A stretch of 64,000 nt of DNA from Hypericum androsaemum (lineage: Eukaryota; Streptophyta; Magnoliopsida; Malpighiales; Hypericaceae): contig OZ023181.1 in assembly GCA_963995505.1 (NCBI GenBank), positions 7,911,487 to 7,975,486 on the forward strand. The letters are read 5' to 3'. The notes below the pieces were generated by a model. The model was not told the DNA's origin, ran no database searches, and saw nothing but the letters and a program-made list of their open reading frames with translations. This document shows positions 56,870-64,000 of the stretch, one piece after another (within the stretch, counting starts at the first letter, position 1; the number at the start of each line of letters is the position of its first letter). Both the position numbers and the translations under genes were made by a program.

Positions 56870-59800
56870 AAATCAACTACGCCCAACATGCGAACAAAAA
56901 AGTGAAAACAGTCTTGTCCAAGGGCTTTTGTGAACAAATCAGCCAACTGCCAGGCAGTAGATATCTCCGTCGGGATAATTTCACGCGAATGAACACGTTC
57001 ACGATTTTAAGTAGCAATCTATTTCGACATGTTTAGTTCGCTCATGATACACCAGATTTATGGTGATGTGGAGAGCAGCTTGGTTATCACAAAATAAGTT
57101 AGTGGGGCCTGTAAACCAAACACCTAAGTCTCGAAAAAATCAACGTAGCCATAAAATTCCACTGACCGCAACTGCCATAGCAGAAAAACGGTCTACAACG
57201 GGTTGCTTCTTGGTACACCATGAGATGGGAGAACCACCAAAAGAAATAAAGTACCCATTATGAGATCGCCAGGTCATTGGACAGCCAACCTAATCAGCAT
57301 CACAATAAGCAAGAAAATGCAAATCAGTCGAGTTGCTAAGGAGAATGCCTTGGCCGGGGATTGTCTTCACATACTTTAATACATGGTCATCATCTTGCAT
57401 ATGAGCGGTACTCGGATTAGAGATAAATTGACTTAGTATATTGACCGCATAAGTAATGTCAAGTCGAGTCACCATCAAATACATCAAATGACCCACTAAT
57501 TGACGATATCATGATGCATTAGAAATGAGTGTACCACCGGTCCGAAGATGATGATTCTACTCGATGGGAAAAGTGCATGGCCAAGAATCGCCTTTACCAC
57601 ACTCCTTAAGGATATCAAGTGTGTATTTGTGCTGACTAAGAACAAGACCCTTATATGTCGTAGCTGCTTCAATGCCAAGAAAATACTTGAGAACACCCAA
57701 GTCCTTGATGCCAAATCTCTCGCTTAGCCGACATTTTGTTAGCTGAAGCATATGTGCATGATCACCCACCAAGATCACATTATCGACATAGACCAATAAA
57801 ATTAAAACCAGATCGTTTTGACAAAATATGAACATGGCATGGTCCGCGTGTGATCACCGAAATCCCATTGCCAAAAGAAATCAAGTAAGCTTGCTATACC
57901 AAGATCGGGAAGCTTGCTCAAGACCATACAAAGACTTGCGTAAATGGCAGACACGCGAATCACCTGGCTTAGCAAAACCTTGAGGGATTTTTATGTAAAC
58001 CTCTTTGACCAGATCACCATGAAGGATGGAATTATCAACGTCCAGTTGGTGAATTATCCAGTGATGTTTTACTACCAATGCAAGAAGACAGAGAACATAC
58101 ACCACCTTCGCCACACGAGCAAATGTCTTATGATAATCGATTCCTTTGATTTGCTTGAATCCACGGGCGACAAGGCGTGCCTTATAGTGCTCAACCGTGC
58201 CATCAGGATTATATTTGATCTTGTACACCCATTTTGAGTCTACAAGTTGCTTTCCTGGGAGAAGATAGACTAGATTCCACGTCCCATTTGCCTACAGTGT
58301 TGCGACTTCTTGCTGCATTGCGGTCTGCCAACCAGCATGTTTGACAGCATCAAAGTAAGATCTAGGCTCATCATGAGAGGTCAAGGCTGCCAAATAAACT
58401 TGATGTGCACGAGAAAAATGTTCATAACTAATAAAATTTGTCAGAGGATATGAAACCAAGTTACCTGACAGAGAGAGATGGTCTTGTTGTGCGGGAGCAA
58501 GGGAGGGAGGCAGGGGAACTTCATATTCTATGAGGTGAATAGGCACTTGTCTGGTGCGCTCGCTGCGGCGTGTAACTAGAATAGGTGCAACATCCTCTTG
58601 AACAATAATCGGACTAGGCGGGTCCTCTGAACTAACTAGAGTTAGTCCAGCCTCATTGGCCGAATCTGAGGCAGTGCATATTGCTTCACCATTCTGTTCA
58701 AAAAATTGAGTTTCCATCGGCGAAGATAAGAGTATTTTTGTGTCATAGTCTGGGGACAACATTTTGGGTTCAACTGTAGTGAGTTCTGCCCTATTGCTGG
58801 GATTCTAGAATGGAAAAATACTTTCGACAAATGTGACATCTCGAGATACTTGGAACTTGCAAATTTGAGGATCATAAGTACGGTATCCCTTTTGATTAAA
58901 AGGATATCCAACAAAAATGCACGGTCGACTTCGTTCATCAAACTTGTCAACATTGGTGTGATTGTGCACGTAGACAAGACATCTAAAGGCACGCAAATGG
59001 TCATATGCTGCTAGTTGGGAGAAGAGTACCTCGTAGGGTGTGCAATTTTGTATCGCCCTTAAAGGTGATAGATTGATCAGACAAGTCACTATCAAGATGC
59101 ATTCTCCCCAAAACTTGATTGGTAGATTGGCCTGAAATCGAAGAGCACGAGCTACTTCAACAATGTGCCGATGCTTTCATTCGACGACCCCATTTTGTTG
59201 AGGCATGTAAGGACAAGAAGTCTGTAGCACAATCCCATGATCCTCATAGTACTTGTGTATAAGATGAGATGAAAACTCAAGCCCATTCTCATTCCAAATA
59301 TTTTTAACGCCAACATGGAAGTGCTTTTCGACCATGGTACAAAACATCATCAAATAACGGGTAACCTCAGACTTGTGCTTCATAAGAAACGTCCAAACAC
59401 CACGACTAAAATCGTCAACGATGGTGAGAAAGTAGTGAGCACTCGTGGACGACGGAGTCTGATAAGGTCCCCAAATGTCACAATGGATTAATTCAAAACA
59501 ATTCTTGGTCTTTATTGAACTATCAAAAAAGGGCAACTGAGTATGTTTTGCCCAATTACAAGAATCACAATGACTGCTAGTAGTAGAAAAATCTAAGTTC
59601 TGAAAAGCTGGTATAGACTTCAACTTTTCACCCGGAATGTGCCCAAGACGCCGATGCCAAGTCTGAACATCGAACCTGCTGCCAGCCATAAATGTCGTCC
59701 CTCCCCGTTCATTCTCAAAATAGTAGAGACCATCTCGTTGTCTAACCACTCTAATCAAACTCCTCGATGTTATGTCCTGAATGACACAAAAATCAGCACA

Positions 59801-60090
59801 ACACGTTATCGCACAATTCAAGTCTCTCGTCAACTTGCTAATAGACAATAAATTGTACTTGAAATGAGAAATATGTAACACATTATTCAACAAAATATGA
59901 TCATTGAGATGGGTCGTGCCCATACTAGCGACCAAAATTTTGTCCCCATTGGGTATCTTAACCTGTGGGTGACTTGTTCCGTAAGCCCCAGAGTCCATCA
60001 CCCAAGGTTGGTTAAAGATAGCCTTACCGCTACGTTTGCCTGTGAATCAGGTTCTTTAGCACTTTGAGTGTTGTCATGATCTCCTCTTGC
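56870..60090 (-). pseudogene. Copia-5 pol (PR-INT-RT-RH)
   Basis: On the minus strand the protease starts WVMDSGAYGTSH near 60001. The integrase zinc region has WHRRLGHIPGEKL and CDSCNWAKH. The catalytic core has HCDIWGP, but the second acidic site reads NENGLEF, glutamate for the usual aspartate (SDNG). GVVE is followed at once by a stop. RT carries KARLVARGFKQIKGIDYHKT, HQLDVDNSILHGDLVKEVYI and a site YVDN. RNase H follows in pieces ([16 protein letters not shown]). It has about ten stops and at least two frameshifts, so it is inactive although most of the text is legible. Confidence 0.88.
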
Positions 60091-60096
60091 TGCCAG

Positions 60097-61185
60097 TTAA
60101 CGAAGTAGGATATTTATCTGGTCCTGGGTAAGACCATCACTCAGACCATCAGTGCTGACTTGTGCTGCGCGAGGTGGGGGGTGCGAGTTTGAAGGCTCCC
60201 AGTTCTTGTTATTCACAGAATTGGTCCATGGTGCGCCCTGGTTATTATTGTTGGGTCTTCTCCATCCTGGGGGAAACCCGATCAACTCATAGCATGCCGC
60301 TTCAAGATGACCAATCTTCCTACAGTATGTGCACTTCGGGCGTCCTCCAAAACTAGTTCGCAAATCTCCTCCTCTACCCTCTTCTCCACTGTTCTTGGCT
60401 GCATCCATTGATCGGCTTTGGAAAGTCGCAGACTCGAGAAGAGGACTCCGAGCAGCTGATATTTGTCGTTGCTGTTCATCCTCGGAGATTAGGTAATAGG
60501 TAATTCCAATGCTGGGAAGCGGTTGACTGCTGAGCATATGAGTTTTGATGGTACTGAAAGAATCATCAAGTCCCATCAGGAAGTCATAAAGCTTTTCTTT
60601 CGATCTCAAATCAGCTGCTTGCTTCTGCATATTGCAAGTACAACCGCTACATGTACTGATCGGTAACGGTGAGATGTCATTTGCTTCATCCCAGAGACTT
60701 TTCAGCTTGGTGTAGTACGATGAAACAGAGAGTTTCTCTTGACGAAGGGTGGTGATCGCACGTCGAAGCTCATAAGCGCGTGGTGCACTCTTCTTTCCAA
60801 AATGTTCAGCGAGATCGGACCAGATCTCTTCTGCTGTTCGAGCGCTTCTCACGTTGCTGTGGACATCCTTCTCAATGGCAGTTTTAAGCCATCCTCTCAC
60901 CATCGCGTTTGCGCGAATCCAGTAGTGCAAATCATTAGAGGTCGTTGACGGTTTGACCAGACTTCCCTCAACGAAACAATATTTATTCTTTGCATAAAGA
61001 ATGGTGCTCATATTATCGATCCACTCGCCATAATTTTCTTCTGTGAGACGATCCATGACATGAAGCTGACTGGGGTTATCGAACGGGTGGATGTAATATG
61101 GAGACATCGGGTCCATACTGCTAACCACGAGAACATCGCCAATCAGGCGGGAAGCGCCGGAGCTGGTGTGGCTCACATCAGACAT
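60097..61185 (-). CDS. Copia-5 gag polyprotein, intact
   Basis: 362 residues, uninterrupted. The frame is open 32 residues further upstream into the primer site and LTR; MSDVSHTSSG is taken as the start because it is the first ATG after the leader. Domains in order: copia-type N-terminus (MSPYYIHPFDNPSQ), gag core of UBN2 type (LTEENYGEWIDNMSTILYAK, then EIWSDLAEHFGKKSAPRAYE), the C-rich CSGCTCNMQ, KEKLYDFLMGLDDSF, and one zinc knuckle CTYCRKIGHLEAAC (CX2CX4HX4C). It ends with a TAA, after which pol text continues in another frame. Gag forms the virus-like particle and packages element RNA. Only this part could still make a protein. Confidence 0.88.
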   Translation of the reverse strand: MSDVSHTSSGASRLIGDVLVVSSMDPMSPYYIHPFDNPSQLHVMDRLTEENYGEWIDNMSTILYAKNKYCFVEGSLVKPSTTSNDLHYWIRANAMVRGWLKTAIEKDVHSNVRSARTAEEIWSDLAEHFGKKSAPRAYELRRAITTLRQEKLSVSSYYTKLKSLWDEANDISPLPISTCSGCTCNMQKQAADLRSKEKLYDFLMGLDDSFSTIKTHMLSSQPLPSIGITYYLISEDEQQRQISAARSPLLESATFQSRSMDAAKNSGEEGRGGDLRTSFGGRPKCTYCRKIGHLEAACYELIGFPPGWRRPNNNNQGAPWTNSVNNKNWEPSNSHPPPRAAQVSTDGLSDGLTQDQINILLR

Positions 61186-61266
61186 ATTTTTGGTGGGATT
61201 GAATGTGTGCGGCGGGTAGGCTTCTATAACTAGGATTTTCTTATTCTGATTTTGGCTCTGATACCA

Positions 61267-61448
61267 TGTAAAATCTGTCACATACGTTATTTACTTGCCA
61301 ATCAGCTCAATATATAGAGAATTACGACACAAAACTTGACAACCAAGTAACCTCTAAAATAAGACATCTACCTCGACTAGGCATCTACCATAAGTAACCT
61401 AAGGAAGGAATGAAGGAAAATATTACACGACATATTACAACTCCAAAA
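61267..61448 (-). repeat. Copia-5 5' LTR and primer site
   Basis: 182 bp, with the primer site complement GGCTCTGATACCA at 61254-61266 just before it on the plus strand. The flanking CCATC follows directly. Confidence 0.93.
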
Positions 61449-62295
61449 CCATCACAACACCAATTATGCAGAAGTCGTGATGCTTAATGTACTAAGTTTA
61501 TCACTTTGTGTGCTATTGAACTTTGCTAATCTTGCACCACAGAAACTCCTCTGAATTCATGACTTCTAATTGTCCAATGAGTACTTGTGTATCAGCTCGA
61601 CAAGACATATTGTAGCTCGCCAAGACAGACTCACTTTTGCTCTTTTAGCTACTGGTTTTTGCTATGAAGGCTTACGATAGATTTACTTTGAGAGTCAAAT
61701 CAAGCTCAAACTTGATACTCCTTGGGAACCAGATTATATTCTTTTATCTACTTCAAACTAGATCTAGTTTCCTCATAATTTTGTCATGCCTATATCTATC
61801 CAAGAGTCTAAGGATTGCATCTTAGCTTATGGCTTCCAAAGCAAGTCTAAGTTCCAAAGTTGAATCAATCTAAAATAAATCAACCTAACACTTAGCTTTC
61901 TAGGATTATAATTATTCCAAGTCCAAATTGTATTAGTTGATCCATAATTAAACTTGAACTCATTTATCTCCTCTTATAGGACTTCCAGGCATCGTGATGT
62001 TATATGTTAAATGGTTCATCACTAGGAACCAAATATACTCAGCTTATTATGCTTCACCACGACTTAGTTCTATCAAGTTTAAGACATCACATAGACACTT
62101 AGCCATCTATCATAGCTCGTTTAATCTATACCTTGTACTTTGAGCTAATCGAAATGATCTAGTCGTTTAGTTAAATCATAACTTAATTCATAACTCTAGT
62201 TCCTTAGTAGTTATGCCGCTTGACGAAGTAAGGAACTGTAAGACATAATATGTATGTAGCTTATGACTTGTGCACTAGTATGCTCATTGTATAAA
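61449..62295. other. AT-rich intergenic, no supportable gene
   Basis: No gene was supported. The end of it (about 62264-62295) reads gacttgtgcactagtatgct, a text repeated with small changes at about 62942-62975 on the other side of the TRIM. Confidence 0.55.
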
Positions 62296-62300
62296 CTATC

Positions 62301-62561
62301 TGTAACGCCCCGTGATCTGACTGACTGTCTTCACAGACCAATACAGTTCTTTTCCATGTTATTTTATCTTCACTCACACACATCCCGAAAAACTTCTCAG
62401 GAGGTCACCCATCCTAAGACTACTCCAGAGTAAGCACATTTAACCTTGAAATTCTCTCAGGATGTGTGTCGGAAAAGAAAGTACATCTTGTTGGTATAGA
62501 TAGTACCAATCAAATCACTTAAGGTCTTTCAGACAGAACATATCATTTACGGAGTATTACA
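62301..62561 (-). repeat. TRIM LTR, long copy
   Basis: 261 bp, carries the complete 5S-like stretch. This is the 3' LTR in the minus-strand reading. Confidence 0.88.
62391..62470 (-). ncRNA. 5S rRNA-derived segment in LTR
   Basis: The minus strand reads AGTAGTCTTAGGATGGGTGA continuing CCTCCTGAGAAGT, matching the 5S box C and following text (AGTAGTACTAGGATGGGTGA). Upstream AAGGTTAAATGTGCTTAC resembles box A (AAGTTAAGCGTGCTTGG). The order and spacing of the two boxes fit a pol III internal promoter. It is not a functional 5S gene: the first part and the loop details differ from known 5S. Whether it recruits TFIIIA is unknown. Confidence 0.8.
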
Positions 62562-62688
62562 TTCACCCCTCCTTAAATACGCGACGTCCTAGTCGTATCA
62601 GAATCAGACAATCCCAGAATCTCTCGTATTCGGTGCGTTCGATCCCCGAACCACACTGTACTAGCCGAGGTATTGCTCTGATACCATA

Positions 62689-62879
62689 TGTAACGCCCCG
62701 TGATGCGATCAACTGTCTCCACAAACCAACACAGATATTTTCTACCGTGTTTTGTCCTCACTCACACGCATTCCGAAAAACTTCTGAGGTGGTCACCCAT
62801 CCTAAGACTACTCTAGGATAGTACCAATCAAACCACTTAAGTCCTTTCAGACAGAACATATCAATTGCAAGGTATCACA
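62689..62879 (-). repeat. TRIM LTR, short copy
   Basis: 191 bp. It lacks about 75 bp between CTACTC and ATAGTACCAATC, removing the box A-like part but keeping the box C-like part (GGTCACCCATCC on the plus strand). Confidence 0.88.
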
Positions 62880-62884
62880 CTATC

Positions 62885-63200
62885 TTTCTCAACTATGGAA
62901 TTTTGATTTGCACTTGCACTTGATTAATATACTTTTTCCTCTTGACTTGTTCACTAGTATGCTCAGTGTATATGCTATTATTCTACTTCACATCACAGTT
63001 GACATTTTGGCGCATTTGGGATGTTTTCAAAAGGTGATATTTTGTCGAAAAGATACGAAATACCTCACGAGGTTGCTATTTGTACATTTGTTTTAGAAGA
63101 ATCGTGACTAATGATACACTTGGTGTAACTATTTTATTGGAGCAATACAAATTTATCTATTAAAAAATCAAAACATTAATGTGAGTCCAATTTAAATTTT
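62885..63200. other. AT-rich spacer
   Basis: No gene was found. It contains the second copy of the short repeated flank text (62942-62975). Confidence 0.5.
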
Positions 63201-63719
63201 AGGAAAAGTTCACTTACATACTATGTGAATTGGGTCATTTGACATTGATACCATGCGGCTTAAATCACATGAAATCAGTAATTGAGGTCTGGAGCTTTGA
63301 CATTTTGCGACACATGCAGTCTCCCTCCTACCCTACTACCTAGTATGCGTCGTCATCTCCTATCACTTACATATATGTTATAATTTGAGTCATTTTCACT
63401 TCCATATTTAAAACTTATAAAATTAGTAACTAATGTTTGAAGTTTTAACAATTCAGTGTCTCACGAGCACATTCCCTCTGGGGTGCAACACAGGGGTGGC
63501 TTCCTCTCTCATCCACATGAACCAAGCTCAAGAGACTCGTTGGAAACACAAATACTCCCATTTTAAACCCTAGGTGGCCGTGCAATAGTAAGGAGACTAT
63601 GTGCTACTAAAGTTTCAAAACTTCAAATTTAAGACATTTGTTCAACGCGATTTAAACCACATTGTATTAGAGTCCAAATAGATCAAACCACACCACATAG
63701 TATGTAAGTTATTTTTGCT
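63201..63719. mobile_element. Small MULE-like element
   Basis: The left end AGGAAAAGTTCACTTACATA and the complement of the right end AGCAAAAATAACTTACATAC are related over about 60-70 bp, including CTTACATACTATGTG and TTAAATC. This has the style of the MULE ends at 36418 (GGAAAA..TTCACTT). The flanks TTAAATTTT and AAATATTTT are only loosely alike, so the target duplication is uncertain. The interior is non-coding. Confidence 0.5.
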
Positions 63720-64000
63720 AAATATTTTGAACAACAAAGTGTACCCATTTGAAGGTGAAGTATATTCAATTCATTTGACTGCAGTTTCAACACACTTGAA
63801 TTTTTCAGAAGTTAATAGCAACGAAAGGCAGGGCCATAGGAGAGGTTATGAATGTATTTTTTGAGATTGGTGGCTTAGCGGCATTCATTAGATAATAGGA
63901 AGATTACAAAGCATAAAAGTAGAGTAAATAGACATGAAGGTACGTAACAGAAGACGTGCACCAATCCGTAGAAAGCAAGGTTGCATTCATGGCCATACGA
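63720..64000. other. Window end, nothing recognised
   Basis: AT-rich text without a gene or repeat that I could recognise. Confidence 0.5.

Larger units (their letters stand above)
56669..61448 (-). mobile_element. Copia-5: Ty1/copia element with intact gag
   Basis: 4780 bp on the minus strand. LTRs are 61267-61448 (5') and 56669-56846 (3'). The perfect 5-bp duplication CCATC lies at 56664-56668 and 61449-61453. The primer site (complement at 61254-61266) reads TGGTATCAGAGCC, a perfect initiator-Met match. The purine tract is the complement of CTCCCCCTCAAG at 56847-56858. Domain order is gag, protease, integrase, RT, RNase H. It is the best-preserved retroelement in the window but has stops in pol. 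It has the same gag type and LTR length as copia-1. Confidence 0.95.
62301..62879 (-). mobile_element. Cassandra-like TRIM with 5S rRNA sequence in LTRs
   Basis: A 579-bp element: LTR 62301-62561 (261 bp), interior of 127 bp, LTR 62689-62879 (191 bp). LTRs begin TGTAACGCCCCGTGAT on the plus strand and end GTATTACA / GTATCACA. The perfect duplication CTATC is at 62296-62300 and 62880-62884. The interior holds only a purine tract complement (TTCACCCCTCCTT, 62562-62574) and the initiator-Met primer complement GCTCTGATACCA (62675-62686), so it reads on the minus strand. There is no coding capacity. LTR size, tiny interior, TSD and the 5S-like part of the LTR match the Cassandra family of terminal-repeat retrotransposons in miniature, which others must replicate. 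Confidence 0.9.

Noticed and set aside
62391..62470. Stand-alone 5S rRNA gene
   Set aside because: Only the promoter-box region is similar, and it is repeated in part in the partner LTR; it belongs to the TRIM.

Overview
The window is nuclear DNA of a flowering plant, most likely a eudicot. It is AT-rich, gene-poor and filled with nested transposable elements. The elements are Ty1/copia retrotransposons primed by initiator-Met tRNA, MULEs with long inverted ends, a hAT-type end, and a Cassandra-like TRIM carrying 5S rRNA sequence in its LTRs. The species cannot be named from sequence alone.

Only two intact host genes are visible. The first (5600-5854, minus) encodes a small secreted peptide precursor of the IDA-LIKE (IDL) family, with a complete PIP-type motif and a serine-repeat tail. 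The second (21543-22757, plus) is an intronless U-box/ARM E3 ubiquitin ligase of the PUB27/28/29 type. They are about 16 kb apart and nothing suggests they act together.

Layout: 1-777, right part of a non-autonomous hAT element. 1018-1239, RRM fragment. 2813-3381, probable solo LTR. 5600-5854, IDL gene. 9672-14175, degenerate copia with 176-bp LTRs (copia-1). 14196-15503, a Pack-MULE with a perfect 9-bp target duplication holding fragments of an ARO armadillo gene and a PPR gene. 15665-19572, a minus-strand mosaic of gag-protease-only copia derivatives. 21543-22757, PUB gene, followed 222 bp downstream by a fold-back MULE (22980-23962). 25374-31081, degenerate copia-3 with duplication GTAAT. 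32483-34945, a plus-strand gag-protease-only element with duplication AATAT, same family as the mosaic. 36418-40423, a MULE with a broken, intron-containing transposase and an opposing zf-GRF ORF. 41792-56166, copia-4, split by an 8.99-kb non-coding large-LTR element (44090-53075). 56669-61448, copia-5 on the minus strand with an intact gag and duplication CCATC. 62301-62879, Cassandra-like TRIM with duplication CTATC. 63201-63719, small MULE-like element.

Five insertions have perfect direct target duplications (Pack-MULE, copia-3, the 32-kb element, copia-5, the TRIM), so their ends are well fixed. The fold-back MULE has an 8-bp duplication and copia-1 a 4-of-5 match. Most element ORFs carry stops and frameshifts. 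The features of most interest are the two-gene Pack-MULE, the 5S-bearing TRIM, the three tails of the gag-protease-only family, the zf-GRF MULE, and the LTR-internal-LTR-internal structure inside copia-4.
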